Assembly (NCBI RefSeq): GCF_001592045.1
Contig: NZ_BCWB01000034.1
Location: 49,353 to 113,352 of the forward strand
Direction: 5' to 3'
Length of the DNA stretch: 64,000 nucleotides
Origin: Thermobifida fusca NBRC 14071 = JCM 3263
GTDB taxonomy: Bacteria > Actinomycetota > Actinomycetes > Streptosporangiales > Streptosporangiaceae
Of this stretch, positions 1 through 7,359 are shown one piece after another. Every line of letters starts with the position of its first letter. The first letter of the stretch is position 1. The translations under genes and the position numbers were made by a program. The notes below the pieces were generated by a model. The model ran no database searches. It saw only the letters and a list, made by a program, of their open reading frames with translations, and was not told the DNA's origin.

Positions 1-53
1 TGGTCGGCCTGCTGGCCACCCTGTCCGAGACGGGTACCGTCCGCCAGCCCTGA
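1..53 (+). CDS. 3' end of an unidentified protein-coding gene
   Basis: Reading from base 3, sixteen sense codons (VGLLATLSETGTVRQP) run to a TGA at 51-53. The codon use (G or C in third positions) fits a real actinobacterial gene cut off by the window edge, but sixteen residues are too few to name a family. The next 110 bases hold no gene. Confidence 0.4.
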   Translation, partial: VGLLATLSETGTVRQP

Positions 54-166
54 ACAGCGCGGCACACCGCCGTGGCGCACTGCGCGGGGAATTCAGACGC
101 TGCCGCGGAACAGAACCGGGCCGACAGCACATCCGTGCGGGACGACTACCGGCGCAGCAGACACGC

Positions 167-937
167 TCACGCCGCGACCTCGGTGGTCAGCAGCACCCCC
201 GCCCTGTAGGTCAGGGCTGCCTCGGGAAGCTGTGCGGGACGGCCGCTGGCATACACCCGCAGCCCACCGGTGCGGGGCGCGTCCGGTTGGGGCGAGACCC
301 CGATTCGCCGGAGGGCCTGCGCGGCGACCGCATCCGCGGCTGTGAACAGGGTCACATGCTCGCCCAGCGCTGCGGTGATGACGTCGCTCACCAGGTCGTA
401 GTGGGTGCAGCCGAGCACCACCGCTGACACGTCGGCAGGAGTGTGCGCGGCGGCGTGGTCGACGGCTTCCGCCACAGCAGCCGGATCGGCGCGTTCCACC
501 GCGTCAGCCAGGCCGGGGCAGGCCACCGGGGTCACCGCGATCCCCCGCGCGAACCGGTCGATGAGGTCCCGCTGGTACGGGCTCCCCGTAGTAGCCGGGG
601 TCGCCCAGATCGCGAACGGCGCACCCCGGTCTGCGGCGGGCTTCACGGCCGGGACGGTACCGATCACGGGAATCCGCGGTTCCAGTTCGGCGCGCAGCGA
701 CTCCAACGCGTGCACCGAGGCGGTGTTGCACGCCACCACCACGGCGTCGGGCTGCTCGTCAAGCACAGCCCGGGCCCCGGCCAGCGCCCGCGCGACGATC
801 TCCGGAACACTGCGCGGTCCCCACGGCATGTAATCAGGGTCCATGGAGAGGATCAGGTCCGCATCCGGACGGATCCGCCGCAGCGCGGCGGCGGTGGAGA
901 GCAGACCGATCCCTGAGTCGACTAATGCGATGCGCAC
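167..937 (-). CDS. Glutamate racemase family protein (MurI-like)
   Basis: Asp/Glu racemase fold protein, probably interconverting L- and D-glutamate for peptidoglycan. Counting from an upstream TTG at 958, the two catalytic cysteines are visible as Cys77 in VVACNTAS and Cys184 in VLGCTHYD, spaced as in MurI, and the N-terminal substrate loop reads ALVDSGIGLLS. I prefer the GTG at 937, which gives MRIALVDSG, the usual start for the family, and 256 residues; the TTG adds seven residues. The loop DYMPWGPRS differs from the common YPYG form of housekeeping MurI, so this could be a second, specialised racemase. No strong ribosome site precedes either start, and the gene appears to stand alone, divergent from the fatty acid operon. 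Confidence 0.8.
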   Translation of the reverse strand: MRIALVDSGIGLLSTAAALRRIRPDADLILSMDPDYMPWGPRSVPEIVARALAGARAVLDEQPDAVVVACNTASVHALESLRAELEPRIPVIGTVPAVKPAADRGAPFAIWATPATTGSPYQRDLIDRFARGIAVTPVACPGLADAVERADPAAVAEAVDHAAAHTPADVSAVVLGCTHYDLVSDVITAALGEHVTLFTAADAVAAQALRRIGVSPQPDAPRTGGLRVYASGRPAQLPEAALTYRAGVLLTTEVAA

Positions 938-1101
938 GCCAGCCGATGATATGCGCAAAACCGGGAAACGCCGCGTAACATCCCCGGATTTGCCGTACTG
1001 GGAGATTAGGCTGGCCTCAAACCGGCGCCCCGACCGCCGTGCGGCGGTTCCGACCAGCCCGGAATGCCGCGCGGGAACGGCGGGGGAGAAGTGGGTGAGC
1101 A

Positions 1102-2514
1102 GTGAACCGTCAGTCTTCCGCGTCCAACCTCGCCAACCACATCAACGCGGTGTACGAGCTGCGCCGCGCCTATGCGCGGCTGTCCGCCGACAAGCCGGTG
1201 CGCCTGGCGAAGACCACCTCCAACCTCTTCCGCTTCCGCAGCCGGGACGATGCCGCGCGTCTCGACGTCAGCGCTTTCACCTCGGTGATCAGCATCGACA
1301 CGGAGGCGCGGGTCGCGGAGGTGGGCGGCATGACCACCTACGAGGACCTGGTCGCCGCCACCCTGCGGCATGGCCTGATGCCGCCGGTGGTTCCGCAACT
1401 GCGCACGATCACCCTGGGCGGTGCGGTCACCGGGCTGGGGATCGAATCCTCGTCCTTCCGCAACGGGCTCCCGCACGAGTCAGTGGAAGAGATGGAGATC
1501 CTCACCGGCAGCGGCCAGGTGGTGGTGGCCCGGCGCGACAACGAGCACCGCGACCTGTTCTACGGTTTCCCCAACTCGTACGGCACCCTCGGTTACGCGC
1601 TGCGGCTCCGCATCCAGCTCGAACCGGTCCGCCCCTACGTCCACCTGCGGCACCTGCGGTTCACCGATGCCGCAGCGGCCATGGCCGCGCTGGAGCAGAT
1701 CTGCGCGGACCGCACCCACGACGGGGAGACCGTCGACTTCGTCGACGGCGTCGTGTTCGCCCGCAACGAGCTGTACCTGACCTTGGGGACGTTCACCGAC
1801 CGGGCTCCGTGGACCAGCGACTACACCGGAACCGACATCTACTACCGGTCGATCCCCCGCTACGCGGGCCCCGGCCCCGGCGACTACCTCACCACGCACG
1901 ACTACCTGTGGCGGTGGGACACCGACTGGTTCTGGTGCTCCCGCGCCTTCGGACTGCAGCATCCCGTGGTGCGCCGCCTGTGGCCGCGTTCCTTGAAACG
2001 CTCCGACGTCTACCGCAAGCTCGTCGCCTGGGACCGGCGCACTGACGCGAGCCGCCTGCTCGACTACTACCGCGGGCGCCCGCCCAAGGAACCGGTGATC
2101 CAGGACATCGAGGTTGAGGTGGGGCGGGCTGCCGAGTTCCTCGACTTCTTCCACACCGAGATCGGCATGTCCCCGGTGTGGCTGTGCCCGCTGCGGCTGC
2201 GAGAAGACACAGCCGACGATACGGAACCGGTCTGGCCGCTCTACCCCCTCAAACCCCGCCGCCTCTACGTCAACTTCGGGTTTTGGGGCCTCGTTCCGAT
2301 CCGTCCCGGTGGAGGCAGGACATACCACAACCGGCTGATCGAAAAAGAAGTGACCCGGTTGGGCGGGCACAAGTCGCTCTACTCGGACGCCTTCTACGAC
2401 GAGGACGAGTTCTGGGAGCTCTACAACGGGGAGATCTACCGCAAGCTCAAAGCTGCCTACGACCCCGACGGTCGACTGCTCGACCTGTACACCAAGTGCG
2501 TCGGCGGCGGGTGA
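1102..2514 (+). CDS. tmsA: FAD-dependent oxidoreductase, 10-methylene fatty acid reductase (TmsA/BfaA type)
   Basis: 470-residue flavoprotein with an N-terminal FAD_binding_4 (PCMH-type) domain at about residues 35-180 (RTITLGGAVTGLGIESSSF) and a C-terminal region like plant DWARF1 and sterol delta-24 reductases. It starts at GTG with GGGGGAG about 11 bases upstream. The gene lies 13 bases before a cyclopropane-synthase-like methyltransferase. That pair is known from mycobacteria (bfaA/bfaB, Rv0449c/Rv0447c) and thermophilic actinobacteria (tmsA/tmsB), where the methyltransferase makes a 10-methylene acyl chain from a delta-9 unsaturated phospholipid and the flavoprotein reduces it to the 10-methyl chain (tuberculostearic type). 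The function is inferred from family and gene order; substrate chain length cannot be read from the sequence. Confidence 0.8.
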   Translation: MNRQSSASNLANHINAVYELRRAYARLSADKPVRLAKTTSNLFRFRSRDDAARLDVSAFTSVISIDTEARVAEVGGMTTYEDLVAATLRHGLMPPVVPQLRTITLGGAVTGLGIESSSFRNGLPHESVEEMEILTGSGQVVVARRDNEHRDLFYGFPNSYGTLGYALRLRIQLEPVRPYVHLRHLRFTDAAAAMAALEQICADRTHDGETVDFVDGVVFARNELYLTLGTFTDRAPWTSDYTGTDIYYRSIPRYAGPGPGDYLTTHDYLWRWDTDWFWCSRAFGLQHPVVRRLWPRSLKRSDVYRKLVAWDRRTDASRLLDYYRGRPPKEPVIQDIEVEVGRAAEFLDFFHTEIGMSPVWLCPLRLREDTADDTEPVWPLYPLKPRRLYVNFGFWGLVPIRPGGGRTYHNRLIEKEVTRLGGHKSLYSDAFYDEDEFWELYNGEIYRKLKAAYDPDGRLLDLYTKCVGGG

Positions 2515-2527
2515 GAAAGGATGAGGG

Positions 2528-3799
2528 ATGCGACTGGCGGAGGTATTCGAACGTGTCGTCGGACCCGATGCGCCCGTCCACTTCCGGGCCTACGACGGCA
2601 GCACTGCGGGAGATCCACGCAGTGAAGTCGCTATCGTGGTTCGCCACCCGGCAGCCGTCAACTACATCGTCCAAGCGCCGGGAGCACTCGGTTTGACCCG
2701 CGCCTACGTGGCGGGATACCTCGACGTCGAAGGGGACATGTACACCGCGCTGCGGGCAATGGCCGACGTGGTGTTCCAGGACCGGCCGCGGCTGTCCCCC
2801 GGGGAACTGCTGCGGATCATCCGCGGGATCGGGTGGGTGAAGTTCGTCAACCGGCTTCCACCGCCGCCGCAGGAGGTGCGCCAGTCCCGCCTCGCCGCCC
2901 TGGGCTGGCGCCACTCCAAGCAGCGCGACGCCGAAGCCATCCAGCACCACTACGACGTCTCCAACGCCTTCTACGCCCTGGTCTTGGGCGAGTCGATGAC
3001 CTACACCTGCGCGGTCTACCCGACCGAGCAGGCCACGCTGGAGCAGGCACAGTTCTTCAAGCACGAGCTGATCGCCCGCAAGCTCGGTCTTGCCCCTGGG
3101 ATGCGACTGCTGGATGTGGGGTGCGGCTGGGGCGGCATGGTCATCCACGCGGCCCGGGAGCACGGGGTCAAAGCCCTGGGGGTGACCCTGTCCAAAGAGC
3201 AGGCTGAGTGGGCGCAGAAGCGGATCGCCCACGAGGGCCTGGGCGACCTGGCAGAAGTCCGGCACATGGACTACCGGGACCTGCCCGACGGCGAGTACGA
3301 CGCGATCAGCTCGATCGGGTTGACCGAGCACGTCGGAAAAAAGAACGTGCCCGCCTACTTCGCGTCGCTGTACCGCAAGCTCGTCCCGGGAGGCCGCCTG
3401 CTCAACCACTGCATCACCCGGCCCCGCAACGACCTGCCGCCCTTCAAACGCGGCGGGGTGATCAACCGCTACGTCTTCCCCGATGGGGAGCTGGAAGGGC
3501 CCGGCTGGCTGCAGGCGGCGATGAACGACGCCGGGTTCGAAATCCGCCACCAGGAGAACCTGCGGGAGCACTACGCACGGACCCTGCGGGACTGGCTGGC
3601 CAACCTGGACCGCAACTGGGATGCCGCGGTGCGGGAAGTGGGGGAGGGCACGGCCCGAGTGTGGCGGCTCTACATGGCCGGGTGCGTGCTCGGCTTCGAA
3701 CGCAACGTGGTGCAACTGCACCAGATCCTCGGGGTGAAGCTCGACGGGACCGAGGCGCGGATGCCGCTGCGCCCCGACTTCGAACCGCCGCTGCCTTAA
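2528..3799 (+). CDS. tmsB: SAM-dependent phospholipid acyl methyltransferase (TmsB/BfaB, cyclopropane-synthase family)
   Basis: 423-residue member of the cyclopropane-fatty-acyl-phospholipid synthase family. The SAM-binding motif I is LLDVGCGWG at about residues 194-202, preceded by the family signature HHYDVSNAFYALVLGESMTYTCAVY at about residues 139-163 and followed by the TEHVG segment. Codons begin at ATG 2528 with AAAGG seven bases upstream, in the same operon as the flavoprotein. The expected reaction is methyl transfer from SAM onto the double bond of oleoyl phospholipids to give the 10-methylene intermediate, at the membrane surface. Plain cyclopropane synthesis is the alternative; the neighbouring reductase argues against it. 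Confidence 0.85.
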   Translation: MRLAEVFERVVGPDAPVHFRAYDGSTAGDPRSEVAIVVRHPAAVNYIVQAPGALGLTRAYVAGYLDVEGDMYTALRAMADVVFQDRPRLSPGELLRIIRGIGWVKFVNRLPPPPQEVRQSRLAALGWRHSKQRDAEAIQHHYDVSNAFYALVLGESMTYTCAVYPTEQATLEQAQFFKHELIARKLGLAPGMRLLDVGCGWGGMVIHAAREHGVKALGVTLSKEQAEWAQKRIAHEGLGDLAEVRHMDYRDLPDGEYDAISSIGLTEHVGKKNVPAYFASLYRKLVPGGRLLNHCITRPRNDLPPFKRGGVINRYVFPDGELEGPGWLQAAMNDAGFEIRHQENLREHYARTLRDWLANLDRNWDAAVREVGEGTARVWRLYMAGCVLGFERNVVQLHQILGVKLDGTEARMPLRPDFEPPLP

Positions 3800-3851
3800 C
3801 CGCGGTGCACAGCCGGGGGATATCAGTCGCGGAACCGGGCATGATGAGCCC

Positions 3852-4298
3852 ATGGCTGCGACCGATGACGACCGGCACCACACCACCGTCGCCCTCGACC
3901 TCATCGACGCGTATGTGCGCGCCGACCGCAGAATGATCGGTGAACGTTCCGCGGGGATCAGCGCGGAGGCGGGGGAGCGGATCGTCTCCACCCTGAAAGT
4001 GTGCGCGGCCTTCCTTGCCCGCCGGGTCCAGGAGACCGGGGTGCCGTGGCGCGCCGCGGACTCCCGGGAAGCGGTCGCCCGCACCGTCGCCGACCTGCTG
4101 GAACCCGAGGTGGAATTCGCGGTCGTCTCCGCCTGGGAGGCGTACGCGATCGGGGAGCACGAGGCCGCCTGGGTCCGGGCGCACGGCGATCCGCTGGTCT
4201 TCGTCCACATGCTGGCCGCGTTCTCCGCTGCTATCGGCACAGCGGTCTACGGCCGTGAGGAGCTGCTGCCCACGCTGCGCAGGGTGACAGCACGATAA
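3852..4298 (+). CDS. Small conserved protein, third gene of the tms-like operon
   Basis: 148 residues, predicted mostly helical, with no signal peptide or membrane segment (EAVARTVADLLEPEVEFAVVSAWEAYAIGEHEAAWVRAHG). It follows tmsB by 52 bases on the same strand, and I see no terminator between them. A third small gene (tmsC) of unknown role has been reported in tms operons of related thermophilic actinobacteria; this may be that gene, but I match it only by position and size. The start is ATG 3852 with only a weak purine run upstream. No catalytic motif is recognisable. Confidence 0.65.
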   Translation: MAATDDDRHHTTVALDLIDAYVRADRRMIGERSAGISAEAGERIVSTLKVCAAFLARRVQETGVPWRAADSREAVARTVADLLEPEVEFAVVSAWEAYAIGEHEAAWVRAHGDPLVFVHMLAAFSAAIGTAVYGREELLPTLRRVTAR

Positions 4299-4447
4299 GC
4301 ACCCCGCGCGGGAGGCGGGCCGTGCGCCTAGCCGCGCGTCGCGGTAGCCCGCAACCGGAGCCGCGGACCGGCCGGGGCCGGAAGACACCGCGGAATCCGG
4401 CACAGGGTGCGGTCCGCAGCGGTTCCCCGCGGCCCCGGCAGCACTAG

Positions 4448-4490
4448 GCGGCGCTGGGAAACGAGTGCGGCTGCTCCACGGCAGCGCCGC
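4448..4490. terminator. Hairpin between two converging genes
   Basis: GCGGCGCTG at 4448-4456 pairs perfectly with CAGCGCCGC at 4482-4490 across a 25-base loop. It lies between the tms-like operon (+) and the acyl-CoA ligase (-), so it could end transcription from both sides. There is no T-tract, as is common in actinobacteria. Confidence 0.45.
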
Positions 4491-4505
4491 ACCGCCCGCA
4501 GCTGG

Positions 4506-6053
4506 TCAGCGAAGTTCCCGCTTGAGGATCTTGCCGGTCGCCGTCATGGGCAGTTCCGTGCGGAACTCCACGATCCGCGGGTACTTGTAGGCCGCCAGAC
4601 GCTCCTTGGCCCAGGCGATCAGTTCGTCTTCGGTGAGGGTGGCCCCCTCGGCGGGGATCACGAACGCTTTGATCTCCTCGCCGTGCGTGTCGTGCGGGAC
4701 ACCCACCACGGCGGCCAGGCTCACCTGGGGGTGCGTCATCAGCACCTCTTCGATCTCCCGCGGGTACACGTTGTATCCGCCGCGGATGATCATGTCTTTG
4801 GAGCGGTCGATGATGAAGTAGAAGCCTTCCTCGTCGCGGCGGGCGATGTCCCCGGTGCGGAACCAGCCGTCCCGCATCACCTGCGCGTTGGCCTCGGGAC
4901 GGTTGTGGTAGCCCTTCATCACGCAGTGGCCGCGCACGGCGATCTCTCCCGGCCCTTCGCCTTCAATGGTGTTGAAGTTCTCGTCGACGAGCTTCATCTC
5001 CACGCCCCAGATGGGCAGCCCGATCGACCCCGGCTTGGCTTTGCGCTTGGGGTTGTTGAAGGACACCACGGGAGAGGTTTCGGAGAGGCCGTAGCCTTCC
5101 AGGATTTCGATGCCGAACTTCTCCTTGACTTTCCGGGCGACTTCGGCGGGAAGGGAGGCGCCCCCGGAGACCGCGGTGTGCAGGGTCTGGGAGATCTGCT
5201 TGATGTCGTGGTCCCCTTGGGCGTTGAGGAGCCCCCAGTACATGGTGGGCACCCCGGCGAAGATGGTGACCTTCTCCTTTTCCATGAGGGAGAGGGCCTC
5301 ATCCCCGTCGAAGCGGGGCATCAGCACCATGGTCCCGTGCCGGTAGAGAGCCGCGTTCATCATCGTGGTCTGCCCGAAGATGTGGAAGAGCGGCAGCACG
5401 GTGAGGAACACGTCGTGGCTGTCGGGAGCCTGGTCGAAGAGGGCGCTGGAGGCGACCGCGTTGAAGAGCAGGTTGGTGTGGGTGAGCTGGGCGCCTTTGG
5501 GCTGGCCGGTGGTGCCGCTGGTGTAGATGATCACTGCGACGTCGTCGCCTTCGGTGCGCACCGACTCGAACTCGCCGGGCTGCCCGTTGAGCGCGGCCCA
5601 GAAGGTTTCTGCGCCCGGGATTGCGGACGTGGTCGCCCCCGCGGCGGCCGGCAGGTCGATGTAGAGCTCGCATTCGGCGACTTCCTGGAATGCTTGCCAG
5701 GCGCGCTCCCCGAGGGGGAGTTCCGGGGTGCCGGTGAACGCGAAGAGCGCTTTAGCGCCGGAGTCGCGGAGGTGGTATTCGATTTCGCGCGGCGTAAGCA
5801 GGACGTTCAGGGGGACGACGACCGCTCCCGCCTTGAGCGCACCGAAGTAGACGAAGGGAAAGTACGGGACGTTCGGACAGGCGAGCGCAACCTTGTCCCC
5901 GGGGCGGATACCGCGGGATACCAGGAGGTTGGCTACCTGGTTGGCGATCATGTTGACCAGGGCGTAGTTCAGCCGCATGTCGCCAAAGACGATCGCATCG
6001 CGCTCCGGCCGGTTGCGTGCGCCGTCTTCCAGCAGAACGGAGAGATTGAGCAT
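4506..6053 (-). CDS. Long-chain fatty acid-CoA ligase (AMP-forming)
   Basis: 515-residue ANL-superfamily enzyme that activates a carboxylic acid with ATP and loads it on CoA. The phosphate loop is YTSGTTGQPKG from Tyr177; GYGLSETSP (motif A5) and the GWFRTGD segment follow; the C-terminal lid ends TATGKILKREL with the catalytic lysine at Lys508. Length and full motif set fit long-chain acyl-CoA synthetases of the FadD class. ATG 6053 has a strong GGAGGAG site. A palindrome at 6084-6101 just upstream suggests control by a dimeric repressor, as for TetR-family fatty acid regulators. Its convergent position beside the branched-chain fatty acid operon fits lipid metabolism; the exact substrate is unknown. 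Confidence 0.9.
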   Translation of the reverse strand: MLNLSVLLEDGARNRPERDAIVFGDMRLNYALVNMIANQVANLLVSRGIRPGDKVALACPNVPYFPFVYFGALKAGAVVVPLNVLLTPREIEYHLRDSGAKALFAFTGTPELPLGERAWQAFQEVAECELYIDLPAAAGATTSAIPGAETFWAALNGQPGEFESVRTEGDDVAVIIYTSGTTGQPKGAQLTHTNLLFNAVASSALFDQAPDSHDVFLTVLPLFHIFGQTTMMNAALYRHGTMVLMPRFDGDEALSLMEKEKVTIFAGVPTMYWGLLNAQGDHDIKQISQTLHTAVSGGASLPAEVARKVKEKFGIEILEGYGLSETSPVVSFNNPKRKAKPGSIGLPIWGVEMKLVDENFNTIEGEGPGEIAVRGHCVMKGYHNRPEANAQVMRDGWFRTGDIARRDEEGFYFIIDRSKDMIIRGGYNVYPREIEEVLMTHPQVSLAAVVGVPHDTHGEEIKAFVIPAEGATLTEDELIAWAKERLAAYKYPRIVEFRTELPMTATGKILKRELR

Positions 6054-6083
6054 CCTGGCTCCTCCGGGAAGTGCCGCATGTCA

Positions 6084-6101
6084 CTGTTCTACTGAACAGT
6101 A
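6084..6101. promoter_or_regulatory. Palindromic operator upstream of the acyl-CoA ligase
   Basis: ACTGTTC (6084-6090), spacer TACT, GAACAGT (6095-6101): a perfect 7-4-7 inverted repeat, 31 bases before the ligase start codon. The size and symmetry fit a TetR-family or similar dimeric repressor site. No regulator gene is next to it. Confidence 0.6.
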
Positions 6102-6150
6102 ACTTATGGGTGAGGTGCGGGACCAGGGAGCCTTCCCCCCACTGCGGGGA

Positions 6151-6570
6151 TTACTCAGCCTTGGTGAGCGTCACCGAGACAGGCAGCGAGTCACCGAACC
6201 CCAACTCGGACACCCGCCACGGGACTCCGTCCACCTCGATCAGGTCCCCCAGCGTCACCGTGGTCTCCTCACCCGTTCCGCCCTCCGGAGTGACCTTGAC
6301 CGTCACCTGCGGCTCCGCCTCGTCGTATTCGGTGATTTCCAAGACGAAAGAGTCGCCATCCTCAGCGGTGAGGGTGTACGGGGTCCCCTCCACCAGTTGG
6401 ATGCGGTCGTCGTACTCGCCCAGCACGGGAGCTGGATCCTGCTCCGCCACCGTCTCAGCGGGGGAGGTGTCCGAAGAGGCCGAGCAGGCGGCCAGACTCA
6501 GGCCCACCAGGGCGGCTGCCACAGCGGACAGGGACGCCCGGACGACGGTACGCGGATCGAACAGCGGCAT
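6151..6570 (-). CDS. Secreted lipoprotein of unknown function
   Basis: 139 residues starting at ATG 6570, with AGAGGAG well placed upstream. The N-terminus has an Arg-bearing stretch, a hydrophobic core (ASLSAVAAALVGLSLAAC) and a lipobox with the lipidation Cys at residue 29. The mature part is acidic and predicted beta-rich (YTLTAEDGDSFVLEITEYD ... VTVTLGDLIEVDGVPWRVSELGFG), with no enzyme motif. It probably sits on the outer face of the membrane. A longer reading frame open upstream of this ATG lacks a ribosome site and is best ignored. Confidence 0.75.
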   Translation of the reverse strand: MPLFDPRTVVRASLSAVAAALVGLSLAACSASSDTSPAETVAEQDPAPVLGEYDDRIQLVEGTPYTLTAEDGDSFVLEITEYDEAEPQVTVKVTPEGGTGEETTVTLGDLIEVDGVPWRVSELGFGDSLPVSVTLTKAE

Positions 6571-6592
6571 GTCAGTTCTCCTCTGGCGGATT

Positions 6593-6610
6593 CCCCGCGG
6601 ATACGCGGGG
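6593..6610. promoter_or_regulatory. Short perfect hairpin in the lipoprotein leader
   Basis: CCCCGCG (6593-6599) and CGCGGGG (6604-6610) form a 7-base stem with a four-base loop, 23 bases before the lipoprotein start codon. It could be an operator or a leader RNA stem; nothing in the sequence decides which. Confidence 0.35.
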
Positions 6611-7359
6611 CGTGGAACAGCGGGAAAGCGGACGGTGGATCCACTCTGCTGGGGTGGCGGCGCCCCGGCCCTCCCGGAACGGTGGGGTACCGGAGGTGAA
6701 GGACAGCCGTGGCACACCGCCCTGGGCGGGAGCCGAGACGCTACGGGGGAGGGAGACCGAAAGGGCGGGTGCAGCGCACCGGAGTGTCCCGCGGTGCCAG
6801 GGAAGGCCGCTGCTCCCGTATCCGGGCGGTGCTGCCCGGCACAGGCAGGGCTGCGGCAGACCACCGGGTCTGGGGCCGCCGGTCGCTGCCCTGCCGCGAG
6901 GGGAAGACGAAACCGGCACGCCGCCGTTTCCCTGCAGCAAGGGTGGGCGCGGTTCTGTGCCGCGACCGTGTTCCACCAGCGGGGGCCGACCGGTGAACTG
7001 CTGTCCTCCCCATCGATTCCCAAGACCAACGTGGCGCGGCGGGTACGGGCTCCGCCCAGCCGACACGGCCATAGAGCCAGGATGCTTTACCGCCAACGGT
7101 AGCCGGTTTTCCCGCCCTTTGCGGCTGCAGCGGCAGAGAGCTGTCCCACGCTGGCTCAGCCCGGGAAGACCGCGGGATGCCGCAGGGGAATCACGGCTGC
7201 GCTTCGGCCGTGCCGTTGCGCGCTAACCTTGAAACACAGGTGATTCGGACCGGCATCCTCAGGTCACTCGGTGAGTCGGAAGACGCTGGTCCGGCAACAG
7301 CAGTGCGCCAGATCGGAACCCGCCCCCTAGGGCAACACCGGTAGAGGAACCATCCAACC
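6611..7359. other. Long intergenic region before leuS, no gene seen
   Basis: About 750 bases between the divergent lipoprotein and leuS. Open frames exist on both strands, but none has a ribosome site or a recognisable product. I looked for a T-box (the AGGGTGGNACC core) in front of leuS and did not find one. It presumably holds the two promoters. Confidence 0.5.

Noticed and set aside
7200..7359. T-box riboswitch before leuS
   Set aside because: The AGGGTGGNACC antiterminator core and stem I layout are not present.
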